Notes under the pieces: generated by a model | What the model was told of the DNA's origin: nothing | The model's input: the letters and a program-made list of their open reading frames with translations, nothing else | Database searches by the model: none | Assembly (NCBI RefSeq): GCF_013408295.1 | Contig: NZ_JACBYQ010000001.1 | Coordinates: forward strand, 930,001 to 994,000 | DNA length: 64,000 bases | From: Psychromicrobium silvestre | GTDB taxonomy: Bacteria; Actinomycetota; Actinomycetes; Actinomycetales; Micrococcaceae | Direction of reading: 5' to 3' | In this document: positions 36,471 through 46,384 of the stretch, one piece after another | Layout of the letters: each line of letters begins with the position of its first letter | How positions within the stretch are numbered: position 1 is the stretch's first letter | Made by a program: the position numbers and the translations under genes

Positions 36471-37793
36471 CTAACTCAGAGAAACCAAGGGTGATACATC
36501 GCCCGCCGCGTCAACCGCCTGAATGACGTAGCTCTCCCCCGGCGTTACCGCTATGCTCACTCCCGAGGCGTCCCATCCTGCGGTGGCAACCCTGATATTG
36601 CTCGACAGGGCATAGACGGCATAAGAGACCACCTGATAACGCCCTGGCTCCGGAGCATTCCAGCGAAGATCCAGGACTGTTCCATTTCGACTGACCGAGA
36701 TCATGGTTGGTGGGTTCACCTGTGCACTAGGAATCAGACCGCTGTCCAGATAGTCCCGGTACGCCTGTAAGTACCAGTTGTAACCAATGCTCCAAGGACT
36801 CCATCTGGAAGCGAAGCTATAGCTGGTGAATCCACTGACGAAGGGCGCCGCCGCCTGGATCGCCGTGAGCATATATCGGACAGTGGCCGTCGAGTAATCA
36901 TGCTGAAAAAGTTCTATATTCGCCCAGCTGACGGCACCGTTTCCAGCCTCAGCAACACCCTGAGAAACGGACTGAACCCACTGAGAGATCACTTCGGTCC
37001 GGCTTTCCTCGTCCTGCTGAGACCCAGGTTTTAGATAAGCATCAACCTGCAATGCCACCACCGAGATACTTGTATCGCGTAACGCTATCCGCCAGAAATC
37101 TCGATAATCTGTGCTGTTCTCCAGTTCTCGCAGGTAGTACGGGGAAATCATCACCGGTTTACGGACCGCTCGGCCGTCCTTGCTGACCTTTCCCAGGGCA
37201 GAACTGAGTTGCCGAAAGAACGTGTGCATCAGCTGCGGTCGATTCACCGTGCCAACGATCGCATCGTAGTTATTGTTTTCGTAGGGCTCGTACCAGCCGG
37301 AGATGGTTCCCTGATAGCTTCCGCCGTACTTGTTCCAGATATCCTGGGCCACTTTCCCAAATAATGTTGCCTGCGCGGAGAGCCAAGAGGCATCAAGCTG
37401 CCCCGTACTAAACCAGGTGGGACTATCGGCCTGAAGCCCAATCCAAACCGTCATATTGGCCCGCTTGGCGGCTGCAAGCATGGCTCCCAGCACATCTACC
37501 TGGCGTCCGTTAGCGATGCTCTGGGTGTAGCCCTTCAGGCTAGTTGGGTAGTAGGAGATCTTGCTATTGTCATTGATCGAGAAGGTCAGACTCATCGAAT
37601 CCATGCCTGCCTCGAGCATGGAATGCGTTTCCTGGTCCCAGCGGACGGCGTCCCAGGAAACCACCGTTTGCGGCTCGATAAAACTCGATCCCAGGCGCGG
37701 CGGATTCTCCCCAGTTGCAGCTTGCGCCTTGGGCGAAACTAAAAGAGCCATCGCCATCAGCACAGCCGCTCCGCACACTAGAAGCGCCCGCAC
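36471..37793 (-). CDS. secreted DUF4434-like protein
   Basis: A 440-residue secreted protein: short signal peptide ending SPKAQA, a DUF4434-like barrel (about 28-340) with ISGWYEPYENNN matching GFYLPFEANN of the giant protein, DVLGAMLAAAKRANMTVWIGLQ, and a C-terminal fibronectin III-type domain (about 350-440). No wall anchor is visible. Position beside the polysaccharide synthase genes suggests action on the polymer made there, such as trimming or release. The GTG at 37793 is close to its purine-rich upstream sequence, so the start is uncertain by a few codons. Confidence 0.7.
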   Translation of the reverse strand: MRALLVCGAAVLMAMALLVSPKAQAATGENPPRLGSSFIEPQTVVSWDAVRWDQETHSMLEAGMDSMSLTFSINDNSKISYYPTSLKGYTQSIANGRQVDVLGAMLAAAKRANMTVWIGLQADSPTWFSTGQLDASWLSAQATLFGKVAQDIWNKYGGSYQGTISGWYEPYENNNYDAIVGTVNRPQLMHTFFRQLSSALGKVSKDGRAVRKPVMISPYYLRELENSTDYRDFWRIALRDTSISVVALQVDAYLKPGSQQDEESRTEVISQWVQSVSQGVAEAGNGAVSWANIELFQHDYSTATVRYMLTAIQAAAPFVSGFTSYSFASRWSPWSIGYNWYLQAYRDYLDSGLIPSAQVNPPTMISVSRNGTVLDLRWNAPEPGRYQVVSYAVYALSSNIRVATAGWDASGVSIAVTPGESYVIQAVDAAGDVSPLVSLS

Positions 37794-38002
37794 CCTCTAA
37801 ATTTAACCCCGTCCGAGTCAATGCTCAAGACTTACCAAAGCGCTAGAAAAGGTGTATGTGCGCGATCAGCATGACGTCCGACTTATCGCTCCAGAGCCAT
37901 CCCTCCGGTAACTTTGCCGTGCGACACTACTAAAGTTCGGGATCCTGAAATCAAATTAAAAACGATAATAGCCGGAGGCAAAGCCCTCGATATAGTCTGA
38001 AG

Positions 38003-38635
38003 ATGATGAGCGGAGCTACCAGCAACGAACAAGCCTTAGAGAACCCCTCTAAATCGGCGCGCACCCGCGAGCGCATCCTTGACGCCGCCGCTCAAGTACT
38101 CAGCCAAAAAGGGTATGCCGGAATGCGCTTGGCCGATGTGGCTCGGGTAGCCGAGGTCCAAGCACCCGCCATCTATTACTACTTCCAGTCCCGCGATGAG
38201 CTAGTTGAAGAAGTCATGTGGGCCGGCGCTCACCGGGTAAGAACCCATGTGGAGCAGGTACTCGACGAATTGCCGCAAGAAACCAGCCCGCTACAGAAAA
38301 TCCTGCACGCGGTGGAAGCCCATTTGCGTTACGAACTGAATATCTCGGACTACGCCACCGCTTCTATCCGCAATACCGGTCAGCTCCCCGAGCATCTGAG
38401 GGTACGACCGGCGGCTGAGGAGGCTACCTACAGCAGAACCTGGCGCACCTTGCTCGGCGAAGCACAGGAAGCCGGAGAGCTCAGGAAAGATCTCGACATC
38501 AATGTCACCAGACTCCTCATTCTCGGCTCAATGAACTGGGCAGCCGAGTGGTGGAATCCCCGCACCCGAACCTTGGAGGATCTGGTGAAGGCCACCCAAG
38601 ATCTGGTTCGTTATGGCATGGGTAGCCAACTGTAG
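38003..38635 (+). CDS. TetR/AcrR family regulator
   Basis: A 210-residue repressor with an N-terminal TetR helix-turn-helix (about 20-66: RERILDAAAQVLSQKGYAGM, then DVARVAEVQAPAIYYYFQSR). The C-terminal ligand domain has no recognisable signature. The gene is convergent with and next to the beta-oxidation genes. Similar regulators often control acyl-CoA metabolism and sense acyl-CoA, so control of the fad genes is plausible. A palindrome at 42079-42093 before the thiolase gene is a possible operator. Confidence 0.88.
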   Translation: MMSGATSNEQALENPSKSARTRERILDAAAQVLSQKGYAGMRLADVARVAEVQAPAIYYYFQSRDELVEEVMWAGAHRVRTHVEQVLDELPQETSPLQKILHAVEAHLRYELNISDYATASIRNTGQLPEHLRVRPAAEEATYSRTWRTLLGEAQEAGELRKDLDINVTRLLILGSMNWAAEWWNPRTRTLEDLVKATQDLVRYGMGSQL

Positions 38636-38653
38636 GACCTGTCACCAGGGCGC

Positions 38654-40822
38654 TCAGTACCTCTTTCCGGATCGGGCCAATTCCCGTAATGACGCTGGCG
38701 GCTCGAACTGCGGACCGTAGCTGAGCGCAAGCTCCTCGGCCCGGGCAACGAAGCCGGAGGGGCCGCCGTCGTACTGATTGATATATTGCAGCACCCCACC
38801 GGTCCAGGCGGGGAAGCCAATGCCATAGATCGACCCAATATTGGCATCGGGAACCGAGCTGAGAACGCCATCATCCAGGCAACGGACGGTATCGATCGCC
38901 TCGGCGAAGAGCATTCTTTCTTGCAGGTCTATGAGCGGTAATTCGCGACTACCCGAGGCGAAGGCGGTGCGCAGCCCAGGCCAAATACCCGTTCTTTTTC
39001 CGTCTTGGTCGTAGTTGTAGAAGCCGCCTCCCGTAGAGCGACCCTTACGTCCCAGCTCATCGACCATCCGGTCCAGAACTGCCTCGCTGGGATGTGCCAA
39101 CCAGGTTTTTCCTTCGGCTTCCTCGGCAGCCTTCGCCTCCAGCCTGATCTTCTGACTCAGGGTCAGGGTGAGTTCATCGAGCAGTTGCAGCGGCCCGGCT
39201 GGGTAGCCTGCCTGCAGGGCGGCTTGCTCTACCGCAATCGGTTCGACTCCCTCTCCCACGGCAGCCACCGCCTCTGCAATGAACTTGCCAATCACCCTGG
39301 AGGTGAAGAAGCCCCTCGCATCGTTGACCACGATGGGGGTCTTACGGATCTGCAATACGTAATCAAAAGCCTTGGCCAGCACCTCATCCGAGGTGTTCTT
39401 GCCGCGAACCAGTTCCACCAGTTGCATCTTGTCCACTGGGGAGAAGAAATGGATACCCACCAGGTCCCGGGGCTTGGACACTCCCTCGGAAAGCAAGGTG
39501 ATTGGCAGGGTGGAGGTATTGGAGCCCAGCACGGCATCCTGATTCACCATGCCTTCGATGTCCCGGAGGGCCTTCTGTTTTACCTCGGCGTTTTCGAAGA
39601 CCGCCTCGATCACCAGGTCAACACCCGCAAAGTCCGCCGGATCGGCACTGGGTAGAATCCTGCCGAGCAGAGCCTCGGACTTCTCCGATGTGGTTCTGCC
39701 TCGCTCCAAAGCCCTCTTCTCTAAGCCAACTGAGTAGGCTTTGCCTCGTTCGGCGGCCTCCAGTGAAACGTCTCTGAGTACGACGTCGATCCCGGCTTTA
39801 GCGGAAACATAGGCGATAGCTGCCCCCATCATCCCGGCTCCGATGACCCCCACCTTGCTGGCTTTCCAGGCTGGAATCCCTGCGGGTCGGCTACCGCCGG
39901 AGTTAATCTGCTGGAGATCGAAGAAGAAAGCGTTGATCATGTTCTTCGCCACCTGGCCAATGGTCAGGCTGATCATGTATCGGGTCTCCACCTGAGAGGC
40001 GGTGTCGAAATCGACCATGGCACCTTCCACTGCAGCAGCGAGCGCCGCCCTCGGGGCCGGCATTGGGGCTCCCTTAATCTGTTTGCGCAGATTCGCGGGC
40101 AGGGCTGGCAGGATCGCGGCAAGGGCAGGACTACTGGGAGCGCCACCGGGAATCCGGAACCCCTTGACGTCCCAGGGCTTGGTTGCTTCCGGATGAGCCA
40201 TAATCCAAGCCTTGGCTCGCGGGGCGAGTTCTTCGACCACATCGACCACCTCGTCCACCAGTCCCACCTCAAGTGCGGCTCGCGGAGAGTATTTGGTGCC
40301 GGTCAGGATCACTTTGGTGAGCGCGTTCTGTAGGCCGAGCATGCGCACGGTCCGGATGATTCCGCCACCGCCGGGAAGCAGTCCCAGCGTGACTTCAGGC
40401 AGTCCGATCTGGCTACCCCGGACGTCCGCAGCGATCCGATGATGCGCCGTCAGCGCGACCTCCAGGCCGCCACCTAAGGCGGTGCCGTTGAGGGTGGCCA
40501 CGATGGGGACACCGAGTTTTTCCATCCTCCGAAAGTGCCCCTTGACCTCGTTGGTCAGTTTGGTCTGCTGTTCTGCGGTTTCCGGTGACCCTTGGCTGAG
40601 CATCTTGAGGTCACCGCCAGCGAAAAAACTTTTCTTCGCGCTGGCGATGATGATCCCGCGGATCGAGTCGCGTTCCGCTTCTAGCCGTTCGACCGTGGTG
40701 GCCATTGAACTGATGTAGATATCGTTCATGGTGTTGACGCTCGCGTTCGGATCGTCAATCGTCAAGGTGACAACGCCGTCGTCGTCACTTGTCCAGTGGA
40801 TGGCAGGAGCTTCTTGGGCCAT
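38654..40822 (-). CDS. fadB: fatty acid oxidation multifunctional protein (enoyl-CoA hydratase/3-hydroxyacyl-CoA dehydrogenase)
   Basis: A 722-residue fusion. The N-terminal crotonase domain (about 1-220, KKSFFAGGDLKMLSQG and NGTALGGGLEVALTAH) hydrates enoyl-CoA. The C-terminal NAD-dependent dehydrogenase (about 325-700, KVGVIGAGMMGAAIAYVSA and IHFFSPVDKMQLVE) oxidises 3-hydroxyacyl-CoA. It is the alpha subunit of the beta-oxidation complex and lies 23 bases downstream of the thiolase gene in one operon. FadJ-type naming would also be correct. Confidence 0.93.
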   Translation of the reverse strand: MAQEAPAIHWTSDDDGVVTLTIDDPNASVNTMNDIYISSMATTVERLEAERDSIRGIIIASAKKSFFAGGDLKMLSQGSPETAEQQTKLTNEVKGHFRRMEKLGVPIVATLNGTALGGGLEVALTAHHRIAADVRGSQIGLPEVTLGLLPGGGGIIRTVRMLGLQNALTKVILTGTKYSPRAALEVGLVDEVVDVVEELAPRAKAWIMAHPEATKPWDVKGFRIPGGAPSSPALAAILPALPANLRKQIKGAPMPAPRAALAAAVEGAMVDFDTASQVETRYMISLTIGQVAKNMINAFFFDLQQINSGGSRPAGIPAWKASKVGVIGAGMMGAAIAYVSAKAGIDVVLRDVSLEAAERGKAYSVGLEKRALERGRTTSEKSEALLGRILPSADPADFAGVDLVIEAVFENAEVKQKALRDIEGMVNQDAVLGSNTSTLPITLLSEGVSKPRDLVGIHFFSPVDKMQLVELVRGKNTSDEVLAKAFDYVLQIRKTPIVVNDARGFFTSRVIGKFIAEAVAAVGEGVEPIAVEQAALQAGYPAGPLQLLDELTLTLSQKIRLEAKAAEEAEGKTWLAHPSEAVLDRMVDELGRKGRSTGGGFYNYDQDGKRTGIWPGLRTAFASGSRELPLIDLQERMLFAEAIDTVRCLDDGVLSSVPDANIGSIYGIGFPAWTGGVLQYINQYDGGPSGFVARAEELALSYGPQFEPPASLRELARSGKRY

Positions 40823-40845
40823 GGTCTTCCTCTTGCTCTTCTCGA

Positions 40846-42057
40846 TCAGATTCGTTCAATGATGGTGGCGATGCCCATCCCTGCGCCGATGCACAGGGTG
40901 ACTAGCCCATATCGCTGCTGACGGCGTTCCAACTCGTCCAGTACGGTGCCCAGAATCATTGCCCCGGTAGCCCCGAGTGGGTGGCCCATGGCAATCGCAC
41001 CGCCGTTGACATTGACCTTCTCTGCAGGAATATTGAGGTCCTTCATCCATTTGAGTACGACGGCGGCAAAGGCTTCGTTGAGCTCGAAAAGGTCGATATC
41101 ATCCACGGTCAGGCCAGCCTTGGCCAATACCTTACGAGTGGCCGGGGTTGGGCCGGTCAGCATAATGGTCGGTTCGCTGCCGACCACCGCTGTGGCTACG
41201 ATCCGGGCCCGTGGTTCCAGCCCTAGACCCTGGGCGATCTCTGCATTGCCAATCAGCGTCAGCGCGGCACCATCGACGATGCCGGAGGAATTCCCGCCGG
41301 TGTGTACGTGATTGATCCGCTCAACCGAGTAATAACGCTGCAGGGCGACGGCATCGAAGCCGCCCTGCTCCCCCATCACGGCAAAGGCTGCGTTCAGCTG
41401 GCCCAGGCTTTCCACACTGGATGTAGGACGGCGGTGCTCATCTTGATCTAGCAGCAGCACACCGTTGAGGTCCTTGACCGGCACTATCGACCGATCGAAA
41501 TAACCCTGATTCCAGGCGTGTTCGGCTTTGTTTTGCGAAGCCACCGCGAAGGCATCGACATCCTCTCGGCTGAACCCCTCGATGGTGGCGATTAAATCTG
41601 CCCCAATGCCTTGGGGCACGAAATAGGTGTCGTAGGCGGTGGTGGGGTCCTGGGCGAAGGCACCGCCATCGGAGCCGATCGGCACCCGGGACATCGATTC
41701 CACTCCGCCGGCGACTATTAGCGAATCCCACCCCGCGCTCACCTTGGCTGCGGCAAGATTGATCGCCTCCAGCCCGGAAGCGCAGAACCTATTGATTTGT
41801 ACCCCCGCCACGCTTTCGGGCAGTTTGGACACCAGGGCAGCCGCGCGCGCAATGTCTCCCCCTTGTTCGCCCACCGGCGAGACCACCCCGAGGACGACGT
41901 CGTCAATTCGCTCTAGGTCTAGGCTCGGGTTTCGGGGCTGCAGCTCATTTAGCAAACCAACCACAAGATCGATTGGCTTAGTGCCATGCAAGGCTCCGCC
42001 CTTATTCTTGCCCCGCGGAGTACGGAATGCGTCGAAGATGTATGCCTGATTGTCCAT
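40846..42057 (-). CDS. fadA: acetyl-CoA C-acyltransferase (thiolase)
   Basis: A 403-residue thiolase doing the last step of beta-oxidation. The acyl-binding Cys lies in [15 protein letters not shown], the catalytic His in [14 protein letters not shown], and the second Cys in [11 protein letters not shown]. It is the first gene of a two-gene operon with the hydratase/dehydrogenase. A palindrome lies 22-36 bases upstream of its start. Confidence 0.93.
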   Translation of the reverse strand: MDNQAYIFDAFRTPRGKNKGGALHGTKPIDLVVGLLNELQPRNPSLDLERIDDVVLGVVSPVGEQGGDIARAAALVSKLPESVAGVQINRFCASGLEAINLAAAKVSAGWDSLIVAGGVESMSRVPIGSDGGAFAQDPTTAYDTYFVPQGIGADLIATIEGFSREDVDAFAVASQNKAEHAWNQGYFDRSIVPVKDLNGVLLLDQDEHRRPTSSVESLGQLNAAFAVMGEQGGFDAVALQRYYSVERINHVHTGGNSSGIVDGAALTLIGNAEIAQGLGLEPRARIVATAVVGSEPTIMLTGPTPATRKVLAKAGLTVDDIDLFELNEAFAAVVLKWMKDLNIPAEKVNVNGGAIAMGHPLGATGAMILGTVLDELERRQQRYGLVTLCIGAGMGIATIIERI

Positions 42058-42078
42058 ATCGGCCTTTCTTGATGCTGC

Positions 42079-42093
42079 GTCTGAGGCTCAGAC
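42079..42093. promoter_or_regulatory. palindrome upstream of the beta-oxidation operon
   Basis: GTCTGAG and CTCAGAC are separated by one base, 22-36 bases upstream of the thiolase start. The site may be an operator for the nearby TetR-type regulator; this is inference. Confidence 0.4.
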
Positions 42094-42202
42094 TACGCCC
42101 GACGATCCTCGCCAAGTTCAGTCTATGGACTCTCAATATTTTTTACAATAGATTCAAAAACTCTTCACGGAGACTGTCGGCAGAGCAGGATATGCTCTTC
42201 AT

Positions 42203-42676
42203 ATGCCTGAAAATCGCCTTTCCGTCGGTGACCCCGCACCCGACTTCGCCTTATCCGACGCCCATGGCAAGATCGTCGCCCTGCATGATTTCCGCGGACG
42301 GAAGACGGTGGTGTATTTCTACCCGGCAGCCTCAACACCGGCCTGCGCCAAACAAGCTTGCGACTTCCAGGACAATCTCAACTCGCTGGCTTCCGCTGGC
42401 TACGCGGTGATCGGAATTTCGCCCGACCAGCCAAAAGCCCTCGCCAAGTTCGCTAGCGAGGAATCCTTGAACTTCCCTCTGCTCTCCGATCCTGAGCACT
42501 CGGTGGCCGAGGCTTACCTAGCCTGGGGCGAGAAGAAAAACTACGGGCGTACCTACCAGGGCTTGATCCGTTCGACCTTTGTAGTGGACGAAGAAGGCAC
42601 CCTCAGCCTGGCTCAATATAACGTTCGAGCCACCGGACACGTCGCCAAACTTCGCAGAGACCTTAAGCTGGACTAA
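42203..42676 (+). CDS. bcp: thioredoxin-dependent peroxiredoxin (Bcp/PrxQ type)
   Basis: A 157-residue cytoplasmic peroxiredoxin reducing hydroperoxides with thioredoxin. Peroxidatic Cys48 and resolving Cys53 are five residues apart (TPACAKQACDF), the PrxQ layout; the usual G-C-T is here A-C-A. GDPAPDFALSDAHGK at the start and STFVVDEEGTL near the end are typical. It stands alone, divergent from the thiolase gene. Confidence 0.93.
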   Translation: MPENRLSVGDPAPDFALSDAHGKIVALHDFRGRKTVVYFYPAASTPACAKQACDFQDNLNSLASAGYAVIGISPDQPKALAKFASEESLNFPLLSDPEHSVAEAYLAWGEKKNYGRTYQGLIRSTFVVDEEGTLSLAQYNVRATGHVAKLRRDLKLD

Positions 42677-42707
42677 GATGGATACTCGGTTCATCTTTTG
42701 AGCCGAT

Positions 42708-42789
42708 GCGCGAGTGGTGAAATTGGTATACACGCCAGATTTAGGTTCTGGTGTCTTCGGACGTGCGGGTTCAAGTCCCGCCTCGCGCA
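42708..42789 (+). tRNA. tRNA-Leu (TAG anticodon)
   Basis: An 82-base tRNA with a long variable arm. Acceptor arms are GCGCGAG and CTCGCGC with discriminator A; the anticodon stem is CCAGA/TCTGG around TTTAGGT, giving anticodon TAG (42742-42744). T-arm GCGGG TTCAAGT CCCGC. CCA is not encoded. Confidence 0.96.
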
Positions 42790-42814
42790 CATCGACGTAG
42801 TGAACCTGGATTTC

Positions 42815-42831
42815 TGACGCCTACGGCGTCA
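42815..42831 (+). terminator. short hairpin after tRNA-Leu
   Basis: TGACGCC and GGCGTCA pair around a 3-base loop, 26 bases beyond the tRNA. No T run follows on this strand. Confidence 0.4.
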
Positions 42832-42932
42832 TGGCCAGCTGATCGATGTCAGTCATTACCTCTTCTTTCTCAGCCTGAGGGGGAACGGGCTTTAACATCT
42901 GAAATTGCCCAACAACCACAAGAACGCACAGC

Positions 42933-43751
42933 TTAGCGAGTCAAAAGCGCGCTGACGTGGGCTGCCTGATTCGCCAGAGAGCCCTCGGGATTGCGGTGGT
43001 GAGCTGGGTTCCCGGGGAGCAGGAGATTCAGCCAAAATATCGCCATGGCTTTCCGGTCAATACCTAACTGAGCTGAGGTTTGACGGCTCGGCGCATAGTA
43101 AGCAATGAATTCTTTGACCTTCAGTAGCTCAGTCAACCGACTACTGGGATGTTCTAGTAGATCTGCCAATTCAAACGAGGCATCCGACCAGCCGGAATCC
43201 TCAAAGTCGAGCAGGCGACAACGCGCACCGTCAAAAACCGCATTTCCGACATTTCCGTCGGCTTGGGCAAAGACCTTCACTCCAACGCTGTCGCGAAATT
43301 CTAATAGTTCGGCGCTCTTGAGCCATCCTTGAGCCAACTCGGCCGCTTTGAGTATTGGACCCAATAATCCTTCGGAACGCGACCAATCCAGCCTTTGCAA
43401 AGCCTCCGTGGCGAGTTCCCGACCCCAGACCCGTTGAGGTAACTCATTCAACGTGTCGCTGGGAACAGAAGTGTGTAGTTCCCTCAAGGCCGAGGCGAGC
43501 ATCGAAAGCTGCAGATCGCTTAGCGCCCCCTCCGCTGCAGTTCCCTCAAGCCGACTCATAACAACATAGGGATGGCCTTGGTCTTCACCAGAATCAAGAA
43601 AGCGTGGCGAGAGGTCTGGCGCATGCAAGGCCAACAATTCCAGCGCAGCCCGCTCGCGCTGCGGTTCCTGATTCTGCCAGGAATTGAAACGCTTGATGAC
43701 TCGATCCTGATGGAATTCGAGCCGATGGGTTGATTGAAAGGGCATGCTCAT
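42933..43751 (-). CDS. aminoglycoside phosphotransferase (APH)-fold protein with altered catalytic loop
   Basis: A 272-residue kinase-fold protein. The Brenner-type loop that reads HGDxxxxN in active members is QADGNVGN here, keeping Asp and Asn but losing His, and the metal-binding segment is LLDFEDSGW. The ATP-lobe part (RLEFHQDRVIKRF) keeps a lysine. It resembles APH/choline-kinase proteins; function in antibiotic resistance is not implied. The ATG at 43751 is preferred over an upstream TTG. Confidence 0.7.
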   Translation of the reverse strand: MSMPFQSTHRLEFHQDRVIKRFNSWQNQEPQRERAALELLALHAPDLSPRFLDSGEDQGHPYVVMSRLEGTAAEGALSDLQLSMLASALRELHTSVPSDTLNELPQRVWGRELATEALQRLDWSRSEGLLGPILKAAELAQGWLKSAELLEFRDSVGVKVFAQADGNVGNAVFDGARCRLLDFEDSGWSDASFELADLLEHPSSRLTELLKVKEFIAYYAPSRQTSAQLGIDRKAMAIFWLNLLLPGNPAHHRNPEGSLANQAAHVSALLTR

Positions 43752-43774
43752 CACGCTAACATCGCCCCGCAAAG

Positions 43775-44497
43775 CTACCCCTTTTTCAGCAACGGAGCCA
43801 CCAGGGACTCAAACTTCGCCGCCAAATAAAGATGCCCCTGCACGGTGGGGTGATCGCCGTCGGGCCCGATCAATTCAGCCTCATCATCCATAATCCAACG
43901 TTGGGCGATGGGGTCCACGAAATCAGCCTTCGCGCTCTTCGCACCCTGCTGGATCCGGTCACGGATACTCAGCAGATCCGGATCGACGTTCGAACTATAA
44001 GAGGCCGGGCCAACAAAGAGTATCTGTGCTTGCGGAGCCTGGGCTCGGACGGCGGTGGCAGTGCTCACCACTTGGGAGCTGATCTGGCTGACATCGTAGC
44101 CAATATCGTTTTCCGAACCGTAAACGATCACCACGCTGGTATCCCCCGGGATGGCGTTCTCCGTCTGCTGCTCGAAGGTCTTCCCTTCCGAGCCGGCCAC
44201 TAGGTACCCAGCACCGTTTTCCGCCGTGTTTACCAAGGTCAGCGCCACGCCTTGAGCAGTAAAGTTCTGCTCCAGTTTGCTCGGCCAAGAATCGGCGCTC
44301 GAGGTCTGAAAACCGGTGCTAATCGAATCGCCCACCACCACTATTGTGGTCGCTGCCCCATCGGTCTTCCCGCTCGGTTCCATGGTGATCGGAGCGCTCG
44401 CCCCGGCCGCCGTGGCACAACCTGAAAGCAACAGCACGACGGCGGTCCCAGCTCCGAGGCCACGCCACGCTCTGTTCCGCTTGCGTTTCAAAATCAC
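43775..44497 (-). CDS. SGNH/GDSL-family hydrolase, lipoprotein
   Basis: A 240-residue exported esterase-type protein. The lipobox is LLLSGCA, so it is anchored by lipid at a cysteine near residue 27. The SGNH blocks are VVGDSISTGFQ (nucleophile Ser), a Gly in AENGAGY, Asn in GSENDIGY, and the Asp-x-x-His in GDHPTVQGHL. Substrate is unknown; lipid, peptidoglycan acetyl or polysaccharide acetyl groups are common. It is divergent from a substrate-binding lipoprotein gene. Confidence 0.88.
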   Translation of the reverse strand: MILKRKRNRAWRGLGAGTAVVLLLSGCATAAGASAPITMEPSGKTDGAATTIVVVGDSISTGFQTSSADSWPSKLEQNFTAQGVALTLVNTAENGAGYLVAGSEGKTFEQQTENAIPGDTSVVIVYGSENDIGYDVSQISSQVVSTATAVRAQAPQAQILFVGPASYSSNVDPDLLSIRDRIQQGAKSAKADFVDPIAQRWIMDDEAELIGPDGDHPTVQGHLYLAAKFESLVAPLLKKG

Positions 44498-44648
44498 CTT
44501 TCCACGCTAGCCCGGTATCCGAAATTGTCCAGAGCAGCGGGAACTTACTCTGGTTCTCTTGAGTAGATTCACAGTGAGCCCTCTGTTCATAGCTGGTCTG
44601 ATTAGACTGGTAAGAATTCACTACCCACAGTTGCAAAGGGAGAACCGC

Positions 44649-46304
44649 GTGCGACGACGATCCGGAGCCGGCCGATCAAGAGCCGGTGTGATAGCCGCTG
44701 CCCTGCTGGTTATCTCCCTGGCAGCTTGCACCACGGCCCCCGACCCGACGCCGTCGGCCTCTTCGCTATCCACCACAACCTTCAACTTCGGCACCTCCTC
44801 TGACCCAGCCGGACTGGATCCCGCTTTAGTGAGCGATGTGGACTCCAACCGGGTCACCCGGCAGATCTTTGAGGGGCTGGTCACCACCGATCCCACCACT
44901 GGGGATCCCGCCCCGGCGCTGGCCACCAGCTGGAAGGCTCTGAACAACGGCTTAGCCTATGAATTCACGCTGCGAGAGAATGTCACGTTCCAGGACGGAC
45001 AGGTTTTCAACGCGGCGGCTGTCTGTACCAACTTCAATCGCTGGTACAACTTCCCGGTGCAAAAGTCATCCACCATCTTCCCTGGCAGCTTCAAATCCCT
45101 GTTCCGGACGTTTTCCAACGATGCCAAGAACTCGGTTTTCAAAAGCTGCACTGCCAATAGCGCGCTCAAGGTGACCATCACCTTGAATCTGGCTCTCACC
45201 AGCTTTTTGGACGCCCTGACCGAGCCCGCTTTCGGCATCGCTTCCCCGGCAGCACTGACCTCTGGCAAGGCCGATGTGCTGGACCAAGAGCACGGAGCCT
45301 TCAAGCTCTCCAAATTTGCGCTCGACCCAGTTGGCACCGGACCTTATAAGTTCAGCAGTTGGAAGGATGGCACCGTCACCCTGGTCCAGAATCCCAAGTA
45401 TTGGGGAGACAAGGGCCAAATCCAGACCATCCACTTTGTCACCTACCAACAATCCCAGGCTCGCCTACAGGCATTGCTGAGCGGCAAGATCGATGGTTAC
45501 GACTTCGTCACCACGGACAACTTCGAATCCTTGGTGAAGCGGGGCATGCAGGTTCAGCAGCGCGATCCCTTCTCCGTGATGTACCTGGGGCTGAATCAGA
45601 AAATCCCGGAACTGGCCGATCTGAAGGTTCGCCAGGCTATTGCGGTGGCCATCGACAAGGACTCCCTGGTGAAGAACTACTTCATCGAAGGATCGACCTC
45701 AACCAACCAGTTCATCCCACCCAAGCTGAGCGGATTCAACAATCAAGTCCCCAGCGCCGGTTATGATCCGGATAAGGCGAAAAAACTGCTGACGGAGTCA
45801 AGTTATAAGGGCGAGCCGCTGAAGTTCTACTATCCGCTCAACGTCACTCGACCTTATTTGCCGAGCCCCGAAAAGATCTATGCCGACATCTCAGCTCAAC
45901 TGACTGCCGTCGGCTTCAACATTAAACCGGTGCCGATCGAGTGGTCCGACAACTATGTGGGCAAAGTCACCAGCGCGGGAGATCATGCCTTGGACCTGCT
46001 TGGCCTGAACGGTTCTTACTCCGATCCAGATAATTTTGTGGGGCCGCTCTTTGGTTCGACCACGGGCGAATTGGGCTCCACCGATCCGCAGCTGGTATCC
46101 AAGATCGACCGCGCTAAAACGCTTCCTGACGGGCCAGAACGCACCAAGGCCTATCAGTCCATCAATGCAGATATCGCCACCTCGATCCCGGCGGTACCGA
46201 TTGCCTTCCCGATTTCCGCGTTGGCTCTCTCCCCCCGGGTAAATAATTATCCGGTCAGTCCGGTGCTCAACGAGGTCTTCAATAAGATCACCCTCAGTTC
46301 CTGA
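44649..46304 (+). CDS. ABC transporter substrate-binding lipoprotein, family 5 (oligopeptide type)
   Basis: A 551-residue extracellular binding lipoprotein. A basic N-terminus and lipobox LLVISLAAC put the lipidated Cys at 27. The family 5 signature begins ATSWKALNNGLAYEFTLREN and continues VTFQDGQVFNAAAV; later VRQAIAVAIDKDSLVKNYFIEG is also typical. The GTG at 44649 is chosen because GGGAG lies seven bases upstream. No permease or ATPase gene is nearby, so the protein is an orphan. Peptides or similar ligands are likely. Confidence 0.9.
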   Translation: MRRRSGAGRSRAGVIAAALLVISLAACTTAPDPTPSASSLSTTTFNFGTSSDPAGLDPALVSDVDSNRVTRQIFEGLVTTDPTTGDPAPALATSWKALNNGLAYEFTLRENVTFQDGQVFNAAAVCTNFNRWYNFPVQKSSTIFPGSFKSLFRTFSNDAKNSVFKSCTANSALKVTITLNLALTSFLDALTEPAFGIASPAALTSGKADVLDQEHGAFKLSKFALDPVGTGPYKFSSWKDGTVTLVQNPKYWGDKGQIQTIHFVTYQQSQARLQALLSGKIDGYDFVTTDNFESLVKRGMQVQQRDPFSVMYLGLNQKIPELADLKVRQAIAVAIDKDSLVKNYFIEGSTSTNQFIPPKLSGFNNQVPSAGYDPDKAKKLLTESSYKGEPLKFYYPLNVTRPYLPSPEKIYADISAQLTAVGFNIKPVPIEWSDNYVGKVTSAGDHALDLLGLNGSYSDPDNFVGPLFGSTTGELGSTDPQLVSKIDRAKTLPDGPERTKAYQSINADIATSIPAVPIAFPISALALSPRVNNYPVSPVLNEVFNKITLSS

Positions 46305-46384
46305 GCAGGTTTCTAATTTAAGGAAGTAGCTCGCTGCGCGATACGCTTCTAAGGCGCTTTGCATCGTCCGCAGCTACCGGAGAA

